Shown piece after piece: positions 34,193 to 43,018 of a stretch of DNA of 64,000 bases. The notes under the pieces are model-generated. The model did no database searches, was not told the DNA's origin, and saw nothing but the letters and a program-made list of their open reading frames with translations. Source of the stretch: CAVQWT01 sp963717705 (GTDB lineage Bacteria > Pseudomonadota > Gammaproteobacteria > Burkholderiales > Casimicrobiaceae). The stretch is taken from contig CAVQWT010000006.1 in assembly GCA_963717705.1 (NCBI GenBank), positions 186,001 to 250,000 on the forward strand, given 5' to 3'. The translations under genes and the position numbers were made by a program. The stretch's first letter is position 1. Every line of letters begins with the position of its first letter.

Positions 34193-35896
34193 ATGTTCGG
34201 ATTCGGCAGGACGAACAAGGACCCGCTCGCCGACGTCAAGTCGGCCGAGCGCTGGTTCGCCATGTTCCCGCCGAACGACCCGCTTGCGGTCCACGGCGAG
34301 TTGATGGCCGAACTCGGCCGGCACTCCGAACGCGATGCCAAGCGCACGCCGGCGCGGCTCGAGGCGGTGTTCTACGCCGACGCGCACGCCCGGTCGCTGC
34401 GACGCACGCTGACCGCGCAGTACATCGAGCACGCGAGCCGCAGCTCCAAGATCGAGAATCAGCTCTGGCAGGCGCTGTTCGACCTCACGCAGGGCTTTCT
34501 GCAGTGCTACACCGCGTTCGCGCGCGAGGTGTCCGAGCACGCCGGCTCCGGCAAGTGGCAGGCGCTGCTGCCGCAGCTGGTCGCGCGGCAGATCGTGCAC
34601 CTGGGCCAGGACGCGAAGGTCCGGCTCTACCGGTACGAGCAGTGGATTCCGGCCAAGTGGGCCGAGCTGCACGGGCTGTTCTCGCTCGCCTCCACCCAGC
34701 AGATCGAGCGGCAGCAGCTGCTGCTGGAAGCCGACGGCGGGGCGACGACGATCGAGCAGGAATACCTGATCACGCTGGTGCTCCAGCTGATGAACAGCGG
34801 CAACCTGACGCCGCGCAACATCGATTGGGTCGACAGCCAGCTGGCCGAATGGACGGCGCCGTTGCGCCTGACGCTCGAGCCCTCGACCGTCACCTCGTTC
34901 TACGTCGACCTCGCCGCACGCACCGGGCTGCGCCGGCGGTCGCCGGCGCCGCTGGAAGGACGGGTGCTGTTCCTCGACACGCGGCCGCTGCATGCGCTGC
35001 TGATGCAGAACGTCGTGACGCTGGAACAGAAGATCCGGGGCCAGCCTCTGTCGGACCGGACCTCGCGCCGCGGCGACCAGCTTGCGCTGATGTCGAAGCT
35101 CGCCTCGCAGGTCGATCCGGAGTTCAAGCCGTTCGCCCGCCGCGGCGAGCGCACGTCGGCCGCCGGCACCGTCGACGCCATCGTCGGCTTCAACAAGATC
35201 TCGGGCTATCTGCGCGAGGAGGAGCACGAGCCGCTGTCGCAGCTCGAAGCAGGCGGCAGCTTCGGCGGCACCATGGAACTCGCGGTGTTCGGCCGGATGC
35301 GCAACGAGCGCGACCGTCGCCTGGAGATGGCGCGCCGGCGCCTCGCCACGTTCGCCGCCCCCGGGGGACCTTGGGAGGTCAAGGACGTGAGCCAGACCGG
35401 CTTCCGGCTGCTGGCGCCGATGATCGCCGCCAATGCCGTCACGCTGGGGACGCTGGCGTCGATCCGCGCGCACGGCCAGAGCGTCTGGTCGCTGGGCATC
35501 GTGCGGCGGATCAAGCGCATCACCGCCGACCGCGGCGAGATCGGGCTGCAGATCATCGCCAACTCGCTCGTCGGCGTCGACCTGGTCGAGCAGCGGCGCA
35601 CCGCGGACCGAGACTACTCGATCGACGGCGAGCCGACGACGGTCAGCGGCCGCATGTTCCACGCGCTGTTCCTGACGCTCAGGAAACGCGAGACCGAGCC
35701 GGCCATCCAGTCGCTGATCGTTCCGGCGTCGGAGTACCAGCCGACGCGGCGCTTCCGCGTGCAGACGACGAACTCGTCGCTCGCGATCCGCTTCGGACGG
35801 TTGCTCGAGCAGGAACCCGACTGGGTCTGGGCGACGGTCGAGCCGCTCGAGCTGCCGCCGTCGGCGCGGGCGGCGGACGCCGCGGCGCGCCGCTGA
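34193..35896 (+). CDS. hypothetical protein with C-terminal PilZ-like domain
   Basis: A 567-residue soluble protein found downstream of the regulator gap. The N-terminal two-thirds is helical without a known family (ADVKSAERWFAMFPPNDPLAVHGELM). From about residue 370 it resembles PilZ: an Arg-rich stretch with several RxxxR patterns (about 373-385), then D398-V-S-Q-T-G403, matching (D/N)xSxxG, then a beta-barrel-like region (RLLAPMI...SLGIVRRIKR). This suggests cyclic-di-GMP binding. A GGAGGAAAGGA site lies before the ATG. Function unknown; c-di-GMP binding is inference. Confidence 0.75.
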   Translation: MFGFGRTNKDPLADVKSAERWFAMFPPNDPLAVHGELMAELGRHSERDAKRTPARLEAVFYADAHARSLRRTLTAQYIEHASRSSKIENQLWQALFDLTQGFLQCYTAFAREVSEHAGSGKWQALLPQLVARQIVHLGQDAKVRLYRYEQWIPAKWAELHGLFSLASTQQIERQQLLLEADGGATTIEQEYLITLVLQLMNSGNLTPRNIDWVDSQLAEWTAPLRLTLEPSTVTSFYVDLAARTGLRRRSPAPLEGRVLFLDTRPLHALLMQNVVTLEQKIRGQPLSDRTSRRGDQLALMSKLASQVDPEFKPFARRGERTSAAGTVDAIVGFNKISGYLREEEHEPLSQLEAGGSFGGTMELAVFGRMRNERDRRLEMARRRLATFAAPGGPWEVKDVSQTGFRLLAPMIAANAVTLGTLASIRAHGQSVWSLGIVRRIKRITADRGEIGLQIIANSLVGVDLVEQRRTADRDYSIDGEPTTVSGRMFHALFLTLRKRETEPAIQSLIVPASEYQPTRRFRVQTTNSSLAIRFGRLLEQEPDWVWATVEPLELPPSARAADAAARR

Positions 35897-35913
35897 CCAC
35901 CGGCCGACCAGCG

Positions 35914-37566
35914 ATGCGCGGCGATCGCTACGCCGAGGCCCACGCGACGCACCGCTGGGAGGTTCCCGCCGAGTTCAACATCGCCGACGCGTGCTGTCGA
36001 CGCTGGGCGCGCGACCGCGCCCGCTTCGCGCTGTACTGGGAAGACGAGTCCGGCGAGCGCGCCGCCTGGACGTTCTGGGACCTCGACCGCGCCGCCGATC
36101 GGCTGGCGAGCGCGCTGGCCGCGCGCGGCGTGCGCCGCGGCGACCGGATCGCCGTGATCCTGCCGCAGCGGCCGGAGACCATCGTCGCGCACATGGCCGC
36201 GTACCGGCTCGGGGCGATCGCGGTCCCGCTGTCGTTCCTGTTCGGCGCCGACGCGCTCGAATACCGGCTCGCCGATTCGCAGGCCCGGGCGGCGTTCGTC
36301 GACCCGCAGTCACTGCCGAACCTGGCGCCTATCCGCGACCGGCTGCCGGATCTCGCGCACGTCGTCGGCGTCGCCGGTGCGGTGGCGCGCGGCGTGACCG
36401 CGTGGGAGGACCTGCTGGCGGAGGGCCGTCCGGCGTTCGACGCCGTCGCCACCCGCCCGTCGGACCCGGCGCTGATCATCTACACCAGCGGCACCACCGG
36501 CCCGCCGAAAGGCGCGCTGATGCCGCACTCTTGCGTCCTCGGCAACCTGCCCGGGTTCGTCCACTCGCACGACGGTTACCCGCAACAGGGCGACCTCCTG
36601 TGGTCGCCTGCCGACTGGGCATGGACCGGCGGTCTGATGGACGCCCTGCTGCCGACGCTGTACTTCGGCCAGCCGATCGTCGGCTACCGCGGCCGGTTCG
36701 ACCCCGACACCGCGTTCCGGCTGATCGAGCGCTACCAGGTCCGCAACACGTTCCTGTTCCCGACCGCGCTCAAGCTGATGATGAAGGCGCATCCGCTGCC
36801 GCGCGAACGATTCGACGTCAACCTGCGCAGCATCATGAGCGCCGGCGAAGCCGTCGGCACCACGGTCTTCGAATGGGCGCAGCGGGCCCTCGGCGTGACG
36901 ATCAACGAGATGTTCGGCCAGACCGAGCTCAACTACATCGTCGGCAATTCGCACACGCTGTGGCCGGCGAAACCGGGCTCGATGGGGCGCCCCTACCCCG
37001 GCCACCGCATCGCGGTGATCGACGACAAGGGGAAGGAGGTGCCGCGCGGGGAGCCCGGCGAGATCGCCGTCCACCGCGTCGCGCCCGACGGCGCCGCCGA
37101 CCCGGTGTTCTTCCTCGAGTACTTCCGCAACCCGGAGGGGACGCGGAGAAAGTACACCGGCGACTGGTGCCGCACCGGCGACGTCGCGGTGATGGATGCC
37201 GACGGCTACCTCTGGTACCAGGGACGCAGCGACGACGTGTTCAAGGTGGCGGGCTACCGCGTCGGTCCCTCGGAAATCGAGAACTGCCTCGTGCGCCACC
37301 CGGCGGTCGCCAATGCGGCGGTCATTCCGGTGCCCGACGAGACGCGCGGCAACGTGGTCAAGGCCTTCGTCGTGCTGGCCCAGGGGCACGAGGCCTCCGC
37401 CGCGCTGGTCGAGGCGCTGCAGCAGCACGTGCGCCGATTCCTCGCGCCGTACGAGGTGCCGAAGGCGATCGAGTTCATCGATGCGCTGCCGATGACGACC
37501 ACCGGCAAGGTGCAGCGCAAGGTGCTGCGCGAACGCGAGCGCCTCGCGGCCGGCAACGCGTCCTGA
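35914..37566 (+). CDS. acyl-CoA synthetase (AMP-forming, acetyl/medium-chain type)
   Basis: An adenylate-forming enzyme activating a carboxylic acid to its CoA thioester. The 550 residues contain the P-loop-like IIYTSGTTGPPKGAL (about 188), the A5 motif NEMFGQTEL, the GDWCRTGD motif, and the catalytic Lys in MTTTGKVQRKVLR. Overall layout is like the AcsM/benzoate-CoA ligase subgroup; substrate cannot be set. It follows the PilZ-like gene by 17 bases and may be in the same transcript. Confidence 0.93.
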   Translation: MRGDRYAEAHATHRWEVPAEFNIADACCRRWARDRARFALYWEDESGERAAWTFWDLDRAADRLASALAARGVRRGDRIAVILPQRPETIVAHMAAYRLGAIAVPLSFLFGADALEYRLADSQARAAFVDPQSLPNLAPIRDRLPDLAHVVGVAGAVARGVTAWEDLLAEGRPAFDAVATRPSDPALIIYTSGTTGPPKGALMPHSCVLGNLPGFVHSHDGYPQQGDLLWSPADWAWTGGLMDALLPTLYFGQPIVGYRGRFDPDTAFRLIERYQVRNTFLFPTALKLMMKAHPLPRERFDVNLRSIMSAGEAVGTTVFEWAQRALGVTINEMFGQTELNYIVGNSHTLWPAKPGSMGRPYPGHRIAVIDDKGKEVPRGEPGEIAVHRVAPDGAADPVFFLEYFRNPEGTRRKYTGDWCRTGDVAVMDADGYLWYQGRSDDVFKVAGYRVGPSEIENCLVRHPAVANAAVIPVPDETRGNVVKAFVVLAQGHEASAALVEALQQHVRRFLAPYEVPKAIEFIDALPMTTTGKVQRKVLRERERLAAGNAS

Positions 37567-37602
37567 CGGGGTCGGGTCGCGGGCTGCGGCTCGAGCCGAT
37601 GT

Positions 37603-38166
37603 CTAGCGCCGCAGCGATTCGAGGAAGCCGCGGTGCGTCGTCACCCACACGACCGCTGGAACGACGGTGGGCAGGATCAGCGAGCCGAACTGGAAGGCGA
37701 AAGCGATCGCCTCGCGCTGCCACGGCGCGAAGCCGGTCTGCGAGGCGACCAGCGCCCCCGAGGTGATGGTGACGTTCTTCAGGAAATCGGCGAGCACGCC
37801 GAACGCGACCACCGGCACGATCGCCGCGTAGCCCAGCGCCAGCCGCCGCGGCCAGCCCCGCTCGCGGGTTCCGAGCACCAGCGCCGCGTACAGCGGCATG
37901 CCGTAGGCGTACAGCAGCGCGTTGACGTCGACGGTGATCTCGCCGCGGCCGGCGGCCTGGCCGGGCTTGAGCGAGGTCGCGAAGGTCAGCGTGGCCCCCT
38001 GCTGCTCGACCGCGCGTACGATGTCCGGCAGCCCGAGCGCGCTGACCGCCGACACGATCAGCTGCGCCGGCCACACCAGCAGCGGCGCCGCGAGCGCCCA
38101 GGCCGCGAACATCAACGGCAGCCACGCCAGCACGCGGACGACGAAGCGGGCGAGCGGGCTCCCCAC
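37603..38166 (-). CDS. exosortase H-associated membrane protein
   Basis: About 187 residues, with four or five helices (LAWLPLMFAAWALAAPLLVWPAQLIV, LYAALVLG, YAAIVPVVAFGVLADFL) and no recognised enzyme motif. It follows xrtH by 11 bases, the known pairing in IPTLxxWG-CTERM systems. I chose the GTG at 38166 because a GAAGG site precedes it. Probably helps exosortase H function; mechanism unknown. Confidence 0.8.
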   Translation of the reverse strand: MGSPLARFVVRVLAWLPLMFAAWALAAPLLVWPAQLIVSAVSALGLPDIVRAVEQQGATLTFATSLKPGQAAGRGEITVDVNALLYAYGMPLYAALVLGTRERGWPRRLALGYAAIVPVVAFGVLADFLKNVTITSGALVASQTGFAPWQREAIAFAFQFGSLILPTVVPAVVWVTTHRGFLESLRR

Positions 38167-38177
38167 GCGCGATGCCT

Positions 38178-38705
38178 TCAGGCCGCCGCCGGCGCCGCGC
38201 CCGGTGGCGCGCCGCCGCCTTCGCCGTCGTCGCGCGGCAGCGTGCGCACCCAGATCAGGAAGACCACCAGCACGTCCAGCATGATCAGCGCCTGCCAGAG
38301 GTAGAGGTGCGCCCACTCGAACACCTGGAAGTCCCACTGGCCGAGGTAGAACAGGCTGATCACGCGCACCACGTTGAGTCCCTGCACGGCGACGATGCCG
38401 GCGGCAAGCCCGGCGAGCTTGCGCCCCCACGACGCGGGAAAGGCCAGGATCGCGGCGATCAGCACGATCGTCGCCTCGACGCCGTTGCAGCCGGCTTCGA
38501 TCGACACCGCGAAGCCGTTGGTCGTGCTGCGCATCACCTTGCCGGTCGCGACGACGTTGGCGTCGAACAGCGTGACCAGCCAGGTCGAGAACTGCGCCAG
38601 CGCGGTGGTCCACGGCACGACGAACCACCGCTGCGCCCAGGGCGTCAGCTCCAGCCCGAACAGCAGCGCGAGCAGCAGCAGGAACACCACGAAGAAGCGG
38701 ACCAT
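38178..38705 (-). CDS. xrtH: exosortase H
   Basis: Membrane cysteine transpeptidase-like enzyme that cleaves C-terminal IPTLxxWG-CTERM sorting tails of exported proteins. The 175 residues have several helices and the catalytic triad Cys73 (EAGCNGVEA), Arg114 (NVVRVIS) and His133 (EWAHLYLWQ), the exosortase core, in the short form typical of XrtH. No gene with a matching sorting tail is visible in this window. Confidence 0.9.
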   Translation of the reverse strand: MVRFFVVFLLLLALLFGLELTPWAQRWFVVPWTTALAQFSTWLVTLFDANVVATGKVMRSTTNGFAVSIEAGCNGVEATIVLIAAILAFPASWGRKLAGLAAGIVAVQGLNVVRVISLFYLGQWDFQVFEWAHLYLWQALIMLDVLVVFLIWVRTLPRDDGEGGGAPPGAAPAAA

Positions 38706-38774
38706 CGCCGGATTCTAGCGCAGCCCCAGGGCCAGCCGCGGTGCGCGGACGGGCGGCCCCCCGGGGGGAGCGGG

Positions 38775-40079
38775 TCAACTCCGGGCGAGCGCCGGGTTTT
38801 GCGCGAAGTAGCGCTTGAGCCCGTCGGTGATCGACTCGGCGAACCGGGCCTGCTGCTTCGGGTCGCGCAGCTTGAGTTCCTCGTCCGGGTTGCTGATGAA
38901 CGCGGTCTCGACCAGGATCGACGGGATGTCGGGCGCCTTCAGCACGGCAAAGCCCGCCTGCTCGACCTGCGGCTTGTGCAGCGCGTTGTGGCCGCCGAGC
39001 TCGGTGAGGACGTGGCGGCCGACGCGGAGGCTGTCGTTGATCTGCGCCGTCTGCGACAGGTCAAGCAGCGTGCGCGCGAGCACCGGATCGCGGGCGTCGA
39101 GGTTGACCCCGCCGATCAGGTCCGCCGCGTTCTCCTTCTGCGCCAGCCACTTCGCCGCCGCGCTGGTCGCGCCATTCTCCGACAGCGCGAACACCGACGA
39201 GCCGCGCGCCCGCGACTCGCGGAACGCGTCCGCGTGGACGGAGATCAGCAGGTCCGCCTGCACGCGCCGCGCCTTCTGCACGCGCGTCGCCAGCGGCACG
39301 AAGTAGTCGTCGTCGCGCGTCAGCATCGCCCGCATGCCGGGCTGCGCGTCGACCATCGACTTCAGCCGCCGCGAGATCGCGAGCACGACGTCCTTCTCGT
39401 AGGTGCCGCGCCGCCCGACGGCGCCCGGGTCCTCGCCGCCGTGCCCGGGGTCGATGGCGATGGTGATGCGGCGCCGCTCGCCGCCGCGCGCGGGCGGCGA
39501 GGGCTCGGCGCGGGCGCCGCCCTTCGCGTCGGGACGCGGGGCGGCCGCGGCCGGCCGGTCCCTGTCCTCGAGCAGGGCCATCAGCGGATCGAGCGGCGTG
39601 ACCGGGTAGAGATCGAGCACCAGCCGGTGGCCGAATTCGGCGACCGGCGCCAGCGCGAAGAGCTGCGGCTTCACCTCGCCGCGGAGGTCGATGACGACGC
39701 GCAGGGTCCCGGCGGCCTTGCGCCCGAAGCGGATGCCCGCGATGTACGGGTCCGACGGCTGCACGCGGATCGGCAGCTGCGTGAGTTCCCCGTTGAGGTC
39801 GACGCCGTCGAGGTCGAGCACCACGCGATGCGGATCCTTCAGCGTGGTGAGCTGGTGCGGCAGCGGCGCGGGCGCCTCGAGGATCAGCCGCGTGTATTCC
39901 TGCGCCGGCCAGATCCGCGCCGAGGCGATGGCGCCGACGCTGGCCCACAGCGCCGACGGCAGCAGCAGCCCCGCCGGCGGCAGCACCAGCCACTTCAGCG
40001 CACGGCGCCGCTCGAGACTGACGGCGACGACGTCGCGGTCGTGGCGCGGGCGGCGAAGGCGGCGAGCGCGGTCAGGCAT
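38775..40079 (-). CDS. amiC: N-acetylmuramoyl-L-alanine amidase (AmiC-like)
   Basis: Periplasmic amidase that splits septal peptidoglycan during division. The 434 residues show a basic, twin-arginine-like signal (LERRRALKWLVLPPAGLLLPSALWAS), an AMIN domain (about 55-165), a Pro/Ala linker, and an amidase_3 domain with zinc and catalytic residues (AIDPGHGGEDPGAVG, then ISVHADAF, then LVETAFISNPDEE). The start at 40079 overlaps tsaE by 85 bases; it is needed to include the RRR signal. Confidence 0.95.
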   Translation of the reverse strand: MPDRARRLRRPRHDRDVVAVSLERRRALKWLVLPPAGLLLPSALWASVGAIASARIWPAQEYTRLILEAPAPLPHQLTTLKDPHRVVLDLDGVDLNGELTQLPIRVQPSDPYIAGIRFGRKAAGTLRVVIDLRGEVKPQLFALAPVAEFGHRLVLDLYPVTPLDPLMALLEDRDRPAAAAPRPDAKGGARAEPSPPARGGERRRITIAIDPGHGGEDPGAVGRRGTYEKDVVLAISRRLKSMVDAQPGMRAMLTRDDDYFVPLATRVQKARRVQADLLISVHADAFRESRARGSSVFALSENGATSAAAKWLAQKENAADLIGGVNLDARDPVLARTLLDLSQTAQINDSLRVGRHVLTELGGHNALHKPQVEQAGFAVLKAPDIPSILVETAFISNPDEELKLRDPKQQARFAESITDGLKRYFAQNPALARS

Positions 40080-40624
40080 CGCTCACCCGCATCCGTGTTC
40101 GCGCGTGCAGTCAGCGCGCGACCCGACCCCGCCTCGGAGAGCGCGAGCTCGAGGTCGGGCGGCGGCAACAGGTCGGCTACGCGTTCGGGCCATTCGATCA
40201 GGCACACCGCATCGTTGCGAAAGCACTCGGCAAGGCCCGCAGTCTCCCATTCCTCCGGATCCGCGAACCGATAAAAATCAAAGTGATAAAAGTATAAGCT
40301 CGAAAGCGAATAAGGTTCAACCAGCGTGTACGTAGGGCTTTTGACTGCGCCGGGCCAGCCGCGTGCGCGCAGCACCCCCCGGGCGAGCGTCGTCTTGCCC
40401 GCGCCGAGGTCGCCGACCAGCGTCACCGTCATGCCGCCGGCGAGCGCCGGCGCCAGCGCGGCGCCGGCCGCTTCGGTCGCGGCGGCGTCGGCGAGGTGGA
40501 GCGTCAGCGGCGGGGTCGGGGATGGCAACGGAGGCTCGGCTGGGGGGCGGCAACAGGGCTCGGCGGCGGAGGCAGCTCGGGTGAAACGGGGACCGGAACC
40601 GCGGTCCCGGCGTCGCTCGGGCAT
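39995..40624 (-). CDS. tsaE: tRNA t6A37 biosynthesis ATPase TsaE
   Basis: P-loop ATPase that helps TsaB/TsaD make N6-threonylcarbamoyladenosine on tRNA. The core (about residues 50-190) has GDLGAGKTTLARGVLRARGW (Walker A), SPTYTLVEPY, YHFDFYRFADPEEWE and IEWPERVADLLP. The core alone is about 150 residues; the first ~45 (Pro/Arg-rich from ATG 40624) have no family match and may not all be translated. It lies upstream of amiC, as in many Gammaproteobacteria and Betaproteobacteria. Confidence 0.93.
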   Translation of the reverse strand: MPERRRDRGSGPRFTRAASAAEPCCRPPAEPPLPSPTPPLTLHLADAAATEAAGAALAPALAGGMTVTLVGDLGAGKTTLARGVLRARGWPGAVKSPTYTLVEPYSLSSLYFYHFDFYRFADPEEWETAGLAECFRNDAVCLIEWPERVADLLPPPDLELALSEAGSGRALTARANTDAGERCLTALAAFAARATTATSSPSVSSGAVR

Positions 40625-40669
40625 CGCAGCCGGGCGGGCGTCGGGTACGCTTGCGCCGTGACTTGCGCC

Positions 40670-41809
40670 ATGACCCCGACTACGCCTCCCTCGCACGACG
40701 CCGCCGGCCCGGGGCAGCCGCCGCGCGGGGCGGTCGACTGGGCCGCGCTGGCCGACCGCATCGCCCGCTGGGGCCGCGACCTGGGCTTCGCCGAGGTAGG
40801 CATCAGCGACACCGACCTGTCGACCGAGGAAACGCGGCTCGTCGCCTGGCTCGACGCGGGCCGACACGGCGAGATGGATTATATGGCACGGCACGGCGTG
40901 ACCCGCGCCCGGCCGGCCGTGCTGGTTCCCGGCACGCTGCGGGTGATCAGCGCGCGGATGGACTACCTGCCGCCCGGCGCGCGCGACGCCGACGCCGTGC
41001 TGGCCGACCCGCTCGCCGGCTACGTCGCCCGCTACGCGCTGGGTCGCGACTACCACAAGGTGCTGCGCGCGAGGCTGCAGCGGCTCGCCACGCGCATCCG
41101 CGACGAGATCGGCGACTTCGGCTACCGCGTGTTCACCGACAGCGCACCGGTGCTGGAGGTCGCGCTGGCCGCCAAGGCCGGGCTGGGCTGGCGCGGCAAG
41201 CACACGCTGCTGCTGACGCGCGACCGCGGCTCGTACTTCTTCCTCGGCGAGATCTACACCGACCTGCCGCTGCCGCCGACGCCGGCGGTCACCGCGCACT
41301 GCGGCAGCTGCACCGCGTGCATCGACGCGTGCCCGACCGGCGCCATCGTCGCGCCGTACGAGCTCGACGCGCGCCGCTGCATTTCGTACCTCACCATCGA
41401 GCTCGGCGGCGCGATTCCCGAGCCGCTGCGGCCGTTCGTCGGCAACCGGATCTACGGCTGCGACGACTGCCAGCTCGCGTGCCCCTGGAATCGGTACGCG
41501 AAGATCGCGACGGAGCCGGATTTCGCGGTGCGCCACGGCCTCGACGCGCCGTCGCTGGTGACGCTCTTCGGCTGGGACGAGACAGCGTTCCTCGCGCATA
41601 CCGCCGGCAGCGCGATCCGCCGCATCGGCTTCGAGCGCTGGTCGCGCAACCTGGCGGTCGCGCTGGGCAATGCCCCCTCGACCCTGGCGGTGGTGGCGGC
41701 GCTCGAAGCGCGCGCCGACGATCCGTCGGCGCTGGTGCGGGAGCACGTCGGCTGGGCGCTCGCGCGCCATCGCCGCGGCGAGGGCGGCGCGGACCGGGTC
41801 AGCGGATGA
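40670..41809 (+). CDS. queG: epoxyqueuosine reductase QueG
   Basis: Cobalamin and 4Fe-4S enzyme that performs the last step of queuosine synthesis. The 379 residues include the RYALGRDYHKVLRARL motif, AAKAGLGWRGKHTLLL, and two clusters (CGSCTACIDACPTGA, and CDDCQLACPWNRYA). ATG 40670 is used; GTG 40658 is possible. It is divergent from tsaE and overlaps the gspF 3' end by 11 bases on the other strand. gluQ (28930) acts on its product. Confidence 0.96.
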   Translation: MTPTTPPSHDAAGPGQPPRGAVDWAALADRIARWGRDLGFAEVGISDTDLSTEETRLVAWLDAGRHGEMDYMARHGVTRARPAVLVPGTLRVISARMDYLPPGARDADAVLADPLAGYVARYALGRDYHKVLRARLQRLATRIRDEIGDFGYRVFTDSAPVLEVALAAKAGLGWRGKHTLLLTRDRGSYFFLGEIYTDLPLPPTPAVTAHCGSCTACIDACPTGAIVAPYELDARRCISYLTIELGGAIPEPLRPFVGNRIYGCDDCQLACPWNRYAKIATEPDFAVRHGLDAPSLVTLFGWDETAFLAHTAGSAIRRIGFERWSRNLAVALGNAPSTLAVVAALEARADDPSALVREHVGWALARHRRGEGGADRVSG

Positions 41810-43016
41810 GCTGGTTCATCGACACGATGGGCAGCATCACCGCCAGCACCAGCACCAGCACGATCGCGCCCATCAGCACGATCAGCGCCGGCTGCAGCAG
41901 CGCGGCGAACCAGGTCAGGCGCCGCTCGGCCTCGCGCTCCAGCTCGCCGGCGGCGCGCTCGAGCATCGGGGCCAGCCGGCCGCTGGCCTCGCCGTTGGCC
42001 ACCAGATGCACCAGCACCGGCGGGAACCGCTTCTGCGCGGCCAGCGCGCGGGACAGCGTCACGCCCTCGCGCACCAGCGCGGCGGCGCGGTCGGCCGCGG
42101 CGGCCAGCGGCCGCGCCCAGATCACGTCGCGTGCCGCTTCCAGCGCGCGCAGCAGCGGCGCCCCGCTGCCGACGAGGATCGCCAGCGTGCTGGCGAAGCG
42201 CGCGGTGTCGGTGGCCGTGACGAGGCGGCCGATCCCGGGCGCGCGCAGCAGCAGCGCCTGCCAGCCTGCGCGAAAGGCGTCGCGGCGGTTGGCGACGGCG
42301 AACGCGACCCCCGCGGCGGCGACCAGCCCCGCCCACAGCCAGCCGGTGGCGCGGAAGAAATCGGACGTGGCGATCAGCGCCCGCGTCAGCCACGGCAGCG
42401 TCTGCCGGCTCTGCTGGTAGACCGACACCACCTGCGGCACCACGTACGCGAGCAGCACCGCCACGACCCCGAGTGCGACGATCGTCACCAGCACCGGATA
42501 GACGAGCGCCAGCGTGAACTTCTGCTTCTGCGCCTCGCGCGCCTCGAGGTAGTCGGCGAGCCGCGCCAGCACGTCGTCCAGCCGGCCGGTCTCGCCGCCG
42601 ACGGCGACCAGTCCGCGGTAGAGCGGGCCGAACGTGCGCGGCCAGCCCGCCATCGCACCGGCCAGCGGCTCGCCCTCGCCGACGCGGGTCCGCAGTCCCG
42701 TCGCGATCGTCGCGGCGCGGGCGTCGTCGGCCTGCTCGGCGAGCGCGGCGAGCGCCTGGTCGAGCGGCATGCCCGACTGCACCAGCGTGGCGAGCTGGCG
42801 CGTCAGCAGCGCGACGGTCGTCGCCGGCAGGCGCAGCCGGGACGCGGGCCGGGCGCCGGGCGCCGCCTCCCCGGCGGCAGTCGCGGGTTCGATCGCCGTC
42901 GGGAAGAGCCCGTCGCCGCGCAGGCGGTCGCGCACCTGGCGCGGCGTGTCGGCGTCGAGCACGCCGCGGCGTGGCTTGCCGAGCGCGTCGACCGCCTCGT
43001 ATCGGTACGCGCCCAT
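41799..43016 (-). CDS. gspF: type II secretion system inner-membrane protein GspF
   Basis: Platform protein of the type II secretion system. The 405 residues hold two T2SSF repeats (about 70-190 and 270-390: LLTRQLATLVQSGMPLDQALAALAEQ, and TARFASTLAILVGSGAPLLRALEAA) and three helices. ATG 43016 lies two bases after the gspE stop. The short N-terminus (YRYEAVDALGKPRRGVLDAD) is normal for the family. Confidence 0.96.
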   Translation of the reverse strand: MGAYRYEAVDALGKPRRGVLDADTPRQVRDRLRGDGLFPTAIEPATAAGEAAPGARPASRLRLPATTVALLTRQLATLVQSGMPLDQALAALAEQADDARAATIATGLRTRVGEGEPLAGAMAGWPRTFGPLYRGLVAVGGETGRLDDVLARLADYLEAREAQKQKFTLALVYPVLVTIVALGVVAVLLAYVVPQVVSVYQQSRQTLPWLTRALIATSDFFRATGWLWAGLVAAAGVAFAVANRRDAFRAGWQALLLRAPGIGRLVTATDTARFASTLAILVGSGAPLLRALEAARDVIWARPLAAAADRAAALVREGVTLSRALAAQKRFPPVLVHLVANGEASGRLAPMLERAAGELEREAERRLTWFAALLQPALIVLMGAIVLVLVLAVMLPIVSMNQLIR

Positions 43017-43018
43017 CG

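Noticed and set aside
32698..35913. Long plus-strand frame upstream of, and in phase with, the acyl-CoA synthetase
   Set aside because: Low-complexity Arg/Ala sequence antisense to the MerR-type gene and out of phase with the PilZ-like gene. The real synthetase begins at 35914.
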